A stretch of DNA of 64,000 nt from Amphiura filiformis (GCF_039555335.1 NC_092628.1:79734713-79798712); one strand, 5' to 3'; numbered from the stretch's first letter, positions 37,336 through 48,989 are shown. Made by a program: numbers and translations. Notes: generated by a model not told the origin, from the sequence alone.

Positions 37336-38173
37336 TTTGCAAAATGTGCAATCGTGAAGTACCCGGATGTAATTGAGTGTCATAAAGTAGTGTTTTAATT
37401 CATTGAATAGTACGCATGATACAACACTTGTATCTTAGTCATGTGCGCTCCGATAGAGTTTATATCTAATGCAGGCTATATTTTTACCACCCTACACCCG
37501 ACAGCGGGGGGGGTTGAAAGTAAATATTTAAAAAAATATATTGCATTTAAAATTAAAAATAACAATCACTATAACTCGGCAATGGTTCATTCCAGATAAT
37601 AGATGCACATCTCTATAGAGGAGTTTGGATTGCGGATCATACGACTGCACCAAGTCTTCAATGTTCAATGTTACATGTAGGCCTATGCACCCTCAGTTAT
37701 TTTTCCTTCGTTCTCCAACCATCGTCTTCGAGTCATTCTTTCCTTGACCGGAGTGATTGTGTTTTTCCTGCACCAGATGTGATGTTTTGCACGGTTGCAC
37801 CGCTGAGCGCGATACCTGAAATGGTCTGCCCAATGATCCAGTAGAAGTAGAAGTAGGCTACTATGTTCCAAAGTTCCGAAATTTGCTGAAATAATTTGAA
37901 GGTTTCTGGATTATTTTGTTTCATTTTTTTGATGATACAATTTTAGAAAGAAGGGAGTCATTGGGTAGTCACGACGGCTTGTCAATCGTTGCGATCCAAT
38001 GACAATAAATCAGAGAAGAAACAAAAGAAATGGTTAGATTGCATATAGAAAAGGACATTTCAATTTCGAACTCAAACTCCCATTATTAAGAATTATCAAA
38101 TGAAGTTTTATTATTTAGTTAGAATTATCAAATTCCGGAATTTTGGCATGCCACTTGTATAAGTTGTATTTCA
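37336..38173. promoter_or_regulatory. Upstream flank of RSRC2
   Basis: Expected to hold the RSRC2 5' UTR and promoter because the start codon lies at 37335 on the minus strand. No TATA box, initiator or CpG-rich block can be picked out with confidence. Confidence 0.3.
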
Positions 38174-38592
38174 AGGTGGACACCATGCTCGTGTACAAAA
38201 ACAAGTGAAAAGGGTTGTTTTTCAGCATTGGGCAAGTACACACCTGTACCTGTTTAGGGTGTCAAAAACGCCAAAAAGTGTATACATACCTTTCTAAGCA
38301 AAATACTTGTTAGGGTACCAAAGTTTAATGGCAAAATAAAAAAGGGTGAAATAGGCTATGTTTAATTGGCTTCTATCAGAACACATCGTAGGTCAAATAT
38401 TAAGAAACATCAAACTACTAATATTAAACAAGAACCTGAAGATGAATTTTTTACTTTCTTAGACTAGTGTTAAAAAAATGGCAAAATATTTGTTTTAGTT
38501 GTTTATGGTATGTTTTGCACGCGCTGAGTATATACTCGTTTTGGGTGCGTTTCAAGAGTCCATACATCATACATGAGCATGGTGTCCATCAC
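38174..38592. mobile_element. Element with GGACACCATGCTC terminal repeats
   Basis: GGTGGACACCATGCTCGTGT near 38175 faces GAGCATGGTGTCCATCAC ending at 38592. Interior about 385 bp, non-coding. Confidence 0.5.
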
Positions 38593-38599
38593 GTAAAAA

Positions 38600-40188
38600 C
38601 GCTTCTGATTTCCATATCTCATACAATGGTCATATATACAATTAATCCTGTCCCATCCTTAAAATACCTTGGTGTCACACTAGACCAACATCTATCTGGT
38701 GAAGTTATGGTTGATTCTCTTGTTAAGGGATCTAAAATGAGCGTTTATTGCGTTTCGACAGTATTTTTTGTGGGACATAAGAGCACCTCAGACCTATCGA
38801 ATTGCATTCTGAATACGAAGCATGTCTTTCTGATATCAAATAATTTTCATTTTTGAAAATCACAATATGATATAAATTTTATGACAAATTATAAAATTTG
38901 ATATTTTTCAAATTTTTGATATATAACAGTCCTCGAAGTAAATTATATAAATCTAATGATATATTCTTAAAGTGTATGTAGCAGGGAGGAAAAGCCGACA
39001 GTCAATTGAAAATTTTGACCTTTCATATTGAAGATATGGATTTTTTTCCCAAAAGACCTAATTTTTTTGGTGTTTTGGGAAAAAATCCATATCTTCAATA
39101 CGAAAGGTCAAATTTTCAATTGATCGTCGGCTTTTCATCCCACCTACATACACTTAAAGTATAAATCATCAGATTTATAAAGTTTACTTCAAGTACTGTT
39201 AAATATCAAAAATATCAATTTTAATGATTTGCCATAAAATGTGTATTAAATTGCGAATTTCAAAAATGAAAATTATTTGATATCAGAATGACATTCTTCG
39301 TATTCAGAATGCAATTCGATATGTCTGATGTGCTCTAATGTCCCACAATAAATACTGTCCAAACGTTCATACCCCAGCCCTTAAGAAAGCTATTGGCAGG
39401 CTCAAATTTTTATATAGACACACACAATATTCAACCAAAAGCTTCGAAAAAATCTCTGCTCTGCATTATTGCAGTGTCATTTAGATTATTGTAGCACCTC
39501 CTGGTTTACTGGTTTATCAAAGGAAAGTCAACGTAAGCTTCAAATCACTCAAAACAAAATGGTTCGTTTCATTTTGAACTTATCCTCGAGAGATCATGTT
39601 GGTCAAATCAATTTGGACACTGTCAAACTGCTTGATACCCAAAACAGGGCTAGACAATTAAGGCTAAATCACATGTTTAATATTTTTCACTCATTGGGCC
39701 CGTCTTATCTTAATCAATTCTTTACAAAAATATCTCATGTTCATAATCATACCACTAGGTCTAGTGCTTCAAATGTCCATGTCCCGACAGTAGGATCTTA
39801 CACCAAAAAGTCTTTTTTCTACCAATCCACACTTGATTGGAACAATTTGCCATCCCAAATCAAATATGCCATAAAAACACCTTGCCAGAAGTGCGATGAC
39901 CCAAGAGTCAGCTGCATTTGTGTAACCTTTCCTTTCTGTCCTTTTTGCTTGTTTTGTCCTCCGCCCTAGGCACCGTCTTGTCTTTATGTTGGACCCCATT
40001 GGAAATAAGTTTACACATTTGCAGCTAGACTTTATGGGTTATCCTGGCATTTCAGCTTTTTGGTGTCTTTGCTTGTATCCATGTATTTCATGTATGCTAA
40101 ATTTGTAATGATTTGTGTGATTGATTATATTTATTGTTCTTGTCGATTTTGCCGAATAAATATGAATGGATGAATGAATGAATGAATG
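38600..40188 (+). mobile_element. LINE 3' fragment, split by an inverted-repeat element
   Basis: 38641-38730 codes PVPSLKYLGVTLDQHLSGE, the region after the RT palm in CR1/Jockey-like LINEs. The frame resumes after the insertion at about 39381 with a K-A-I-G-R-L-K-F-L-Y-R segment and the C-terminal region 39469-39885 (HLDYCSTSWF ... WNNLPSQIKYA). A 3' UTR follows, ending in a (GAAT)n tail at about 40160-40188. Frameshifts are present and the copy is dead. Confidence 0.75.
38730..39380. mobile_element. Inverted-repeat element family A, copy 2 (inside the LINE)
   Basis: Two arms of about 310 bp meet near 39060. Each carries CAGTATTTNTTGTGGGACAT near the outside and CCATATCTTCAATA near the centre. 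It separates two consecutive parts of a LINE reading frame. No coding capacity. Confidence 0.75.
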
Positions 40189-40414
40189 TAATGTAAGTGC
40201 CCCCGGGCAGATGCAATTGTTAATTTACAGCCCGAAGCATCGTCCAGAAAGTTTGCACAAGATTTGATTCAAGCCTTGATCCTACGCATAACCCAATATA
40301 ACCTGAATTTCCTGATGCGTGACGCTGTGAACTCGATCAAAAGGAAGTTCAATGTCACTTGTACAGTTCACCGAATCATAAAATATACTTTGTTAAATCA
40401 AGTGCATAATCAAA

Positions 40415-40862
40415 ATGGCTACACGAAAAACAGTATTACTTGTCACTGCTACGTTACTTACAGTCGTTATAATAGAGAAATATATTTTAAATTTTCAATC
40501 AATTTTAGCAAATTTACCTTTTCTTGTGAACATATTTGGGCAGCAAAACGGTAACCTGTCTGGATCGACAGGTGACTTGTTCACTGCAGACAGTTTGCGT
40601 CTGTATGACGGATCTGAAGGCAGCAAAGGACTCCATTTAGCCTTTCTAGGTCGTGTTTATGATGTGAGTGGAAAAGGCGACAAATTCTATAAACCTGGAG
40701 AAGGGTATAGTTTTTTCGCTGGACGCGACGGGACACGGGCGTTCATTACTGGTGAATTTAAAGAAGAAGGTTTGAAGGATGACGTGGATGGTTTTAACTT
40801 AATACAAATGGGTGAAGTCATGGATTGGGTTGAATTTTATGAAAAGGATTACAAGCACGTTG
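40415..40862 (+). CDS. CYB5D2: CYB5D2 exon 1 (b5-like domain)
   Basis: Codes residues 1-149 plus one base; donor GTTG|GTAAGT at 40863. The ATG at 40415 is the first in frame and opens the hydrophobic N-terminus. Confidence 0.92.
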
Positions 40863-43800
40863 GTAAGTATGGTCAGTGATGTCCGCAGGTTTTCAAAAGT
40901 GTATGTGTGTGTTGGGGGCGGGGGGCGGTAGGGCGTCGGGTCTCTTACCCCGACTGTTAAAAAAATGCGCCCTTTGTCATGTTTGCGCACCCCACTGAGA
41001 CAGTATAATTTCCCTCGTTCAGCAATAGCAATAAAGCTTACAGGCTCTATCTAATCTACACCCCGGATCTACACACACTGGCCGAAACTATAATCTGTGA
41101 AAAATGAAAAATTGAGTCCGGGAACTTGCAAGTTGTCATCCAATATATCTTGTTGCCCACTAGATGGCAACTACCGGGCAACTATCTCACTTTTGATATA
41201 AGTAAGATCAAAGATATCTATTTCTAATCATTTGCCATAAAATTTATATTATATCGCGAATTTCAACGAAATCGTAATTATTTGATTTTTAGAAGGACAT
41301 TCCTCGTATTCAAAATGCAATTCGATATGTCTGAGAGTGTGCTCTCAGGTCCCACAAAAATACGTGAAAACGTCACTATCCGAGCCAAGCAAGAAAATTG
41401 TTATAAGAAATTCAATTGACTTCTCCTTTTGACAGGCTTTTTACAAGGAAGATATTATAATCACATTGGTCAACCAACAAAAGAACGCCTTAGAATAGAA
41501 AAAGTTTTTCACGAAGTTCGAAGTGCAAGAGAAGCAAAAGAAGAAGAAAGAAGACGTTATCCTTACTGTGATGTTGACATACATGAATATTTGAAGAAAG
41601 TCACCATGGCGTGTGTGAAACGACGGTAAGTTAAATTTGATGTAAGCCACCCTGGATATAGAAGATAGAAGCTGATTTGAGGTCTTCAACTTCAATTCAG
41701 ATATTGGCGAAACTCTTGAAGTCAAGAAGTTAAGCTTGTATATATTGCGATTTGAACTTGAAGGCCTGTCGTCCAAGGTTATTGAGTATTAAACGTTGTT
41801 ACGATTCCTTTGGATTCGTAAGGGGATAACACCATGAACAGAGACGAGGGCACATTCTTTCTAAGTCACATAATTTAATCCTCTAGGCCTACACAACATG
41901 CTGGCAGCTGGAATATCACATTCGGAAAAACCAAATCCGGTCAAGGTTCCCGCTCTAAGCAGATGGATCACTGACATCATCAACGCTTTGAGCAAAGCCA
42001 GAAGGTTCCAGGCGAAATTGTTACATTTTTACTTCGGGGCTAACAAATGAAATCTAAATATAGCAGACGTGTACGTTGCTTGCTTGAATTGTTTTTCGTA
42101 TACACTATTCCAATTGGAGTTTTGTGACACTGGGGGCAAATTTGATGGTATATGAAATTCAAATTTTACGATACTTTTGCTCAACGTATTAATCTGCAAA
42201 AATTTGTTTTGTATATAAACACTATGTAGCCAGAGGTTTCCGGTGGAATAAAATCTCAACATTTTTTGAGAAAAGTGGGGGATGATGCTGTGGATCACGA
42301 AATGCCCTTTTAAAACATTCTCGATTTAGTACTTTGTAATACCTTTAAAGATTCTAACTCCATAAAAAGTTGTAACGGGAGTTGTCCCAAGTTACTCATG
42401 TGGAGAGTAATTTAAACTATATATTTGCTGCTAATAATATACAATTACTATACGATTACACTTAGAGAGAGAAAACTAAAAAGGACACTGACAAACATTC
42501 TGCTAATCATGATGGCATTCAATTAAGTCATCTTTTATTATGCCCTTGGAATTTGTTTCGAATCAACACCAATTACCTCTGATCTCAGGCGAAACACATT
42601 TTATGTAACAAGATACATATTTGGTGCATACGCACCAATATGAACCTCGCGCCAATCGATCCGTGTTCAACGTATAAGTGACGTATATTTCATTGCTTAT
42701 GCATTGGAGAAATAGGTAACCTTGAAAATAGGGACCCAAATTTTATGATTTTTCTTATAACTTGACCTTTGACCTCGCTTGACCTCAATTTTATTTCGGG
42801 CATATATTCCCCTCGTATCAAGGATTCCACCCACCAAATTTGAGCCCGATCGGACAAAGTTTGAAATTTGACCCCTCCCTAATGAAATTTGACCTTGGTT
42901 GACCTCGAATTTATTTCGGGCATGTAATCCCTCGTATCAAGGATTCCACCCACCAAGTTTGAGCCCGATCGGACAAAGTTTGAAATTTGACCCCTCCGTA
43001 ATGACCTTTGACCTCGCTTGACCTCAATTTTATTTCGGGCATATATTCCCTCGTATCAAGGATTCCACCCACCAAATTTGAGCCCGATCGGACAAAGTTT
43101 TTAATTTGACCTCTCCGTAATGACCTTTGACCTCGCTTGACCTCAATTTTATTTCGGGCATATATTCCCTCGTATCATGGATTCCACCCACCAAATTTGA
43201 GCCCGATCGGACAAAGTTTGAAATTTGACCCCTCCGTAATGACCTTTGACCTTGGTTGACCTCGATTTTATTTCGGGCATATATTCCCCTCGTATCAAGG
43301 ATTCCACCCACCAAATTTGAGCCAGATCGGACAAAGTTTTTAATTTGACCTCTCCGTAATGACCTTTGACCTCGCTTGACCTCAATTTTATTTCGGGCAT
43401 GTAATCCCCTCGTATCAAGGATTCCACCCACCAAGTTTGAGCCCGATCGGACAAAGTTTGAAATTTGACCCTCCGTAATGACCTTTGACCTCGCTCGACC
43501 TCAATTTTATTTCGGGCATATATTCCCCTCGTATCAAGGATTCCACCCACCAAATTTGAGCCCGATCGGACAAAGTTTTAAATTTGACCTCTCCGTAATG
43601 ACCTTTGACCTCGCTTGACCTCAATTTTATTTCGGGCATATATTCCTCTCGTATCAAGGATTCCACCCACCAAATTTGAGCCCGATCGGACAAAGTTTGA
43701 AATTTGACCCCTCCGTAATGACCTTTGACCTCGCTTGACCTCAATTTTATTTCGGGCATATATTCCCCTCGTATCAAGGATTCCACCCACCAAATTTGAG

Positions 43801-46800
43801 CCCGATCGGACAAAGTTTGAAATTTGACCCCTCCGTAATGACCTTTGACCTCATTGAATAAGTCATTTTTGAGTGACAAAACCAAGTGAAAATTAACTCA
43901 CTACAATATTTCGTCCTTCACGTCGGAGGACTTCATCAGGTATGACTGATATGGTCATCTGATCCACTTTCCCGGGAGATGGGTTTCCGGTTAGGCTTAG
44001 ACTCTTTCGCAGTCTTCAAAAGCGGATCATATACGTGGCTAAGGAAATATGTGCCCTCCTCTCTGTTTAAGGTCTTGCTCCCCCTTCTTCTAATCTCCAT
44101 GGCTTCTCGAACTTCTCTAGACTTCTTGTTGTGCTCCCGCCCAAGGATCTTTGAATCATCCCAATTGATAACGTGGTTGGCCCGGGCAACATGATCAGAA
44201 ATTGCTGATTTGGTCTGTTCTTTTTCTGATAACTTGCGTTCAGATCGAGTGTACTTTTTTGTTAGTGGCCTTATTGACTTCAGCTTTGTGTTCTGACATC
44301 CTGGTTCCAAACATGCGAGATGTTTCACCGACATAGGACTGATCGCAGTTTTGGCATCCAATTTCATAGATACAATTGCCTGTTTTTTCTTTCTCGCGTT
44401 TGTCCTTCGGGTGTACTAAGATACGCCTGAGAGTTTGGTGAGGTTTCATGGCCGTATCTACCTTATGTTTCTTGTAAATTCTTTGGATGCGCTCCGACAC
44501 GCCATTAACATATGGGATAACCACCATGCCTTTGCTTTTCTCATCAGTGGTCTTACTTTTCTTAGAGATTGGTTTTTCAGCGTTTTGGATTTTGTTTTGC
44601 ATTTGATCTTTTACTTTGTCCATCGTCCATTTCGGGTAGCCACAGTTTTTAAGGGCTGTGCGAATATGCTCTTCTTCTTTGATCTTATCACTTGTTTCTG
44701 TGATGACAGAGTTCATACGATCAAAAAGGGTTCTGATAACTCCCATTTTTTGATGGAGAGGATGCTCGGAATTGAAATCAAGATACTGATCAGTATGGGT
44801 GGCCTTTGACCTCGCTTGACCTCAATTTTATTTCGGGCATATATTCCCCTCGTATCAAGGATTCCACCCATCAAATTTGAGCCCGATCGGACAAAGTTTG
44901 AAATTTGACCCCCTCCGTAATGACCTTTGACCTCGCTTGACCTCAATTTTATTTCGGGCATATATTCCCCTCGTATCCAGGATTCCACCCACCAAATTTG
45001 AGCCCGATCGTAAAAAGTTAGTGACGTATATGTTGCTTAAGCTTTCCAGGAAGCTTTCCCTTTAAAGGGAATTTTATCAAACACCCCAAACAGAAAGAAT
45101 TTCTTGCCAATTTATCACCACGCATGCTCAATACAATTAGTAAATCAACCTCTATGCAGAAAACAAAATATCGTTTTGTCTAAAAACACTATTTTCTCTG
45201 AAAATAGTGAAATTATATATTTTTTATATTACACACTATCATCGCTTGAATATTTGTTTTGATGAAAGTATCATAAATATTTAAATGAAGGTAAATATAA
45301 TTTACTATATTCAGGCTTTCCCCATGTCCCCACGTTCGATTCAGAAGTAATCACTAATACCTCGCGCCTGCCGGCGCGAGGAATAACAAAGTATATTCTC
45401 ATAGAGAAGTTAACTTGTTCAAAATAAGATCAAAACTTGTGCCAGCTGCAGGGTAGTCATACCACTAGTTCTTGAATTCCCAAGTGTAAGACTCTGAAAT
45501 TGTTGATTAACCCTAACCCTACCCGTGGTGTTTTGGCTATCGGAAGGAAAGAAGGAACGAAAAGGAGAGAAGATGAAGAAGAAAGTCACTTGGCACCCCT
45601 GGATTCGAACCTCGGACCCCTCGCATGCCACGCAGAAGATCCCCATCATGTAGCTACACTGGTGACGTTGGCCCGGCCAACGATTCCCTGGGTATATATG
45701 ACTTGGTCTGATTGCGTCATCAAGCCCCGTGGAATGCATGGTCACTAACCCTAACACTACCCGTGGTTTTTGGCTATCGGAAGGAAAGAAGGAACGAAAA
45801 GGAGAGAAGATGAAGAAGAAAGTCACTTGGCACCCTGGGATTCGAACCTCAGACCCATCGCATGCCACGCAGAAGATCCCCAGCACTTAGTCTGATTGCG
45901 TCATCAAGTCCCGTGGAATGCATGCACGCAGAGTGGTTTTAATAGTGAGCTTTAGTGAGTCCTACACTCATAGAAATGACTTGTTCGCCTTGTTGGCGCA
46001 ATTCAAAAAGAGTAACTTTGGACAACTCAAAAATAGTGTAAAAGTTGCCAAAACAAAATTCATTTTAGTTATCCGAACTTGAAAAATGCTGAAAAAGCTC
46101 AAAAAGTTCCGTCAACTAATCAACTTTGTTGGCATTACTTAAAAGTTGATGTAAGTCGTTGCGTCAACTTTTAAGCAATGCCAACTTCTGAATTCAAGTT
46201 CAGGGAACTTAGAAAAATAAACAAGGTTCAAAGAACCAATTAGTTGATTAGTTAACTCAACATGTAAGTTGATGTAACTCGTTCATATTAAGTTACTGGT
46301 ACTTACTGTTTTGAGTTATTCCAATTTGGTACCTTGTTACTTAATTCACGAAATTGGATCATTTTCTGCACAATTAGCAGTATTCAAATATTTTTTTGTA
46401 ATCAGTGAAAAATTTTGTATACTATAGCACACCTCTAGAAAATTATGCTAACCTAGTTTCTTTTTCTGAGTTGTAACAACTCAATAAAGTAAGTGCAAAT
46501 GAGTGCGACCAACATAATGATATCGAGTCAGCATTACTCAAAATTGTTCGCGTTGGCATTACTCGGAAAATTGACGCAACGACTTACATCAACTTACTGA
46601 GTAATCATGGTAATGCCAACGAACAATTTCTATGAGTGTAGTTGGGTTAGGGTTAAGGAGGCATATAGGAAAAACATGCATGGTCACTAATATATGATGT
46701 CATGGCTGGGACCAACAAAAGGTGCATAATTCAAGAGCTTCGGGGCCAGGCATATATGTGGCTTGGAAGTTACAATGGATAAAATATTACTGTGAAATAC

Positions 46801-47639
46801 TCGTATAATGTGCATATTTGCAATTCAAGAAGAGAATAGATCCAAATCCAAATCTCCCATTAACAACAGAGTTAGTAAAGAAATAAGGAAACATTATAAT
46901 CGCATGTATAAATATTTTAACACAAATTCATTAATATTGTTTGAATGCTTTCCATTTCCCATGATATAAATATAATTACAATTCTTTCATTTTAACTATT
47001 ACCTTCCATACCTTTTCCTTGACTAAAAAGGGGTTACCAAAACTCTATTGATATACATGTATGCCAAAAATATTAAATATTTTTAACCAACAACATATCC
47101 TTATATAAATAGCGAGTGGTGGATGGGACAATTTTTCCCGATGCTAACTTGTTACATCAACAATCAACAATGGTAATCAAAACACGACCGTGCCCCAAAG
47201 TCCTCAAGAGACGGCGACTCCCATTGGCTCACGGGTCATGGTAGCATCAAAAAACTGCCCAGCAACGACCTAACTGGAACAACACAGAACAATGGAAATG
47301 TCCAGTTTCTCAGCATGGGTAAAGGAGTTTCTCTTTTGCTGTGAATCGTAAAACTTAAACCAGAATGCAGAAAAGTTAGAAATAGTTACAATGGATAATA
47401 TTAAGTTTTTATTTTCATTTTTTGCTTTATTATACATTTGCAGACATGTAGACGATGCCTCAAATCCTGCGATTCGTTTACCTAGAAAATATTTTAAACC
47501 GGATGTGGCCGGTTGGAGATGCGCATGCGTGGAAACCAAGTATTTGACGAACAATGATTTGATTGGTGAAATTGATGGATGTGACCAACAGACGAGAGAA
47601 TGCCTCTTTACTGGAGATTTCACTGGGTTTTATAATTGA
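40415..47639 (+). CDS. CYB5D2: Neuferricin (cytochrome b5 domain-containing protein 2)
   Basis: Complete three-exon gene, 277 codons: 40415-40862, 41436-41625, 47444-47639; all junctions are GT/AG and in phase. An N-terminal hydrophobic segment (residues about 6-20) fits a signal peptide or signal anchor. The cytochrome b5-like heme-binding domain of the MAPR family spans about residues 54-150, with YDVS (82-85) and YKPGEGYSFFAGRDGTRAF (92-110). The C-terminal part has an R-R-Y-P-Y-C segment, then LPRKYFKP and WRCACVET, resembling the vertebrate VPRQLYKP ... CVCV region. Human neuferricin is 264 residues. Family role: a secreted or membrane-associated heme-binding protein implicated in neuronal differentiation and cytochrome P450 function. 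Intron 2 (5.8 kb) is full of repeats. AATAAA lies at 47640-47645, directly after the stop. Confidence 0.92.
41200..41385. mobile_element. Inverted-repeat element family A, partial copy 3 in CYB5D2 intron 1
   Basis: Only the right half is present. It ends TCCCACAAAAATACGTGAAA, then CGTCACTATCCGAGCC at 41385, the complement of the left end of copy 1. Confidence 0.7.
41436..41625 (+). CDS. CYB5D2: CYB5D2 exon 2
   Basis: Acceptor CTCCTTTTGACAG, donor CGACG|GTAAGT. Codes the end of the b5 fold (GRYYNHIGQPT) and a charged helix (SAREAKEEERRRYP). Confidence 0.9.
42241..42320. repeat. Dispersed repeat shared with 61690-61745
   Basis: GGATCACGAAATGCC with the neighbouring GAGAAAAGTGGGGGATGA is found in the opposite orientation near 61697-61737 (GGCATTTCGTGATCC). 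Confidence 0.6.
43857..44802 (-). mobile_element. 5'-truncated Penelope-like retroelement with GIY-YIG endonuclease
   Basis: The minus-strand frame starts near 44800 with THTDQYLDFNSEHP (end of the Penelope RT region) and continues at 44240-44746 to a GIY-YIG-type motif (CIYEIGC ... YVGETSRMFGTRMSEHK). It then shifts frame at an A-run (44255-44260) into 43936-44280 (KLSEKEQTKSAISDHVARAN, conserved after the catalytic core). The insertion splits the 119-bp array, and CCTTTGACCTC lies at both borders, a likely 11-bp target duplication. The copy is dead because of truncation and frameshift. Confidence 0.82.
43909..43939 (-). ncRNA. Hammerhead-ribozyme-like core in the Penelope-like 3' region
   Basis: The minus strand reads CTGATGA (43933-43939), a stem GTCCT/AGGAC around a 9-nt loop, then GAAA (43909-43912). 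These are the conserved hammerhead strands around helix II, and Penelope-like elements are known to carry hammerhead motifs. One extra A sits between CTGATGA and the stem, and helices I and III with the cleavage site were not resolved, so activity is doubtful. Confidence 0.4.
45509..45926 (-). repeat. Direct duplication of a tRNA-like (SINE) unit
   Basis: A unit of about 237 bp (from 45509) recurs from 45746 with an internal deletion of about 50 bp; both contain GGCTATCGGAAGGAAAGAAG. On the minus strand each has a B-box-like GGTTCGAATCC, and the first also has TAGCTACATGATGGGG, which resembles an A box. Probably a tRNA-derived SINE duplicated in tandem. Confidence 0.55.
45962..46641. mobile_element. 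Element with CTACACTCATAGAAAT terminal repeats
   Basis: Perfect 16-bp terminal inverted repeats (45962-45977 and 46626-46641). Interior hairpins around AAAGTTGATGTAAGTCGTTG and its mirror near 46580 share TTGGCATTAC. Non-coding, 680 bp. Confidence 0.7.
47444..47639 (+). CDS. CYB5D2: CYB5D2 exon 3
   Basis: Acceptor TATACATTTGCAG. Codes 65 residues with two Cys pairs (WRCACV, CDQQTREC) and a TGA stop at 47637-47639. Confidence 0.88.
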
Positions 47640-47645
47640 AATAAA
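47640..47645 (+). terminator. CYB5D2: CYB5D2 polyadenylation signal
   Basis: AATAAA starts at the base after the TGA stop codon, implying a 3' UTR of only a few tens of bases if used. Confidence 0.55.
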
Positions 47646-47801
47646 CACATAAGTCGAACTGCAGAATGTTTGAATTTGAAAATAAGAGTGAATTATTATA
47701 TTTATATTTTTATAAAATATATAAATCATAATAATCGATTAGAATCCAACCACAGTGTTTATAGATTTTTGGTAAAAGAGGTCAGCCCGGAGCTCAGTTA
47801 A

Positions 47802-48251
47802 AGCCATATTATAACATTTGCTGAGGAGGACCCCCTCACTGATTTTTTAAAAATCATTTTTTACACGATTATATTGTACTTTATTAAACCAATATACTCT
47901 GCAAAAGTCAAGACTATAGGTGCTGTAGTTTTATCAAATCCGAGATTTTGAATAAAATGATGGAACCGGCGTTTTATTATTACGATGGAATTATTAGTCG
48001 AATGCATACACGATGTTCATAACACGTGCGGGACGGTGATCATGATCTACACAACAAAGGGTCGTACCATAACATGAACGAAGGAGTGGTACGTATTGGC
48101 GACATATGTGCTGGTAGTAAATTCCAATTTTCTTGGCTTTGCCGTAGTTGTTCGACTCAAAAATAAAAGGGGATATATCTGACAGTAAAAAATGACATTT
48201 TATGGCACAGAAATGCTAATCTATTTTGCATGAAAATGTTATAATATGGCT
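47802..48251. mobile_element. TTAA-flanked inverted-repeat element 3
   Basis: Ends AGCCATATTATAACATTT on both strands, with TTAA at 47798-47801 and 48252-48255. 450 bp, no transposase. Terminal sequences differ from the other two TTAA elements. Confidence 0.75.
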
Positions 48252-48387
48252 TTAATTTGTCAACAAATATGCAAATGCAAACCCTTTTAACGCAAAATTT
48301 AGTAGTTTTTACTATTTTTTTATTGAGAGTGTAGCATTTATAGTATTAGCTGGTTTAAACCAGTTTGTTTACTTCGGATAGTTATTA

Positions 48388-48421
<34 letters not shown>
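48388..48421. repeat. (ATT)n microsatellite
   Basis: T-run followed by about eight ATT triplets. The flanks look like a dispersed repeat end. Confidence 0.8.
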
Positions 48422-48989
48422 CCCTGTACTTGAGACTGGTAGGGGGGAGAACACGACAGAGATGTAAGACACGAAAAAACATCTGTGAAAAGCATAAAAA
48501 TGCCCGAAAAAGAACCAAACCAAAACAAACCCAGGATGTCCCGAAAACTTGCATCTCTGGTAAAAAGATAATAACCACCAGCCCTCTGCTCTCAATCAAT
48601 TACTGTTCATACAATCAAATCACACATAATCATGAAAGTTATTTAAAATTAAAATAATTATATGGAGATGATCTGTGTCCAGCAGAAAGGGAATGCACAT
48701 GGCAAGAAGCACGGACAGCCAAAACGCTGGGAAATGGCCGACACCGTACAGATCAACCCAATAGTTGCATTGACATAATAAACAAAAAAATCATGAAGAG
48801 GAATCATTATTCATAAGAAAACAACACATAAGTAATTGTATTCAGTAGTTGTAAAAAAGAAGTGAAATTTCTAATATCAGGCAAAGCACTTCGGATAGTT
48901 ATAATTCTTTTAAAGACGTTTGATTAGCAATGTCATCACTTGAGTATAAAATAATTGTTGTACCATCAAGAAACAATACAAAGTCTTTA

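Larger units (their letters stand above)
42763..45016. repeat. Tandem array of about 119-bp units in CYB5D2 intron 2
   Basis: About nine units at 42763-43856 and nearly two more at 44803-45016, separated by a Penelope-like insertion. Each unit reads TGACCTTTGACCTCGCTTGA, then TTTCGGGCATATATTCCC, CACCCACCAAATTTGAGCC and CGATCGGACAAAGTTTGAAA. Long minus-strand frames across it are by-products of the period. Confidence 0.9.

Noticed and set aside
42763-43856. CRISPR-like array
   Set aside because: Units are contiguous and nearly identical with no unique spacers, and the genome is eukaryotic.
43030-43885. Long minus-strand frames with repeated WWVESLIRG-type peptides
   Set aside because: Created by the 119-bp tandem array in intron 2 of CYB5D2; no start context and no domain.
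45505-45530. Telomere-like CCCTAACCCTA stretch
   Set aside because: Only two imperfect units inside a duplicated SINE-like repeat; no true (TTAGGG)n run.
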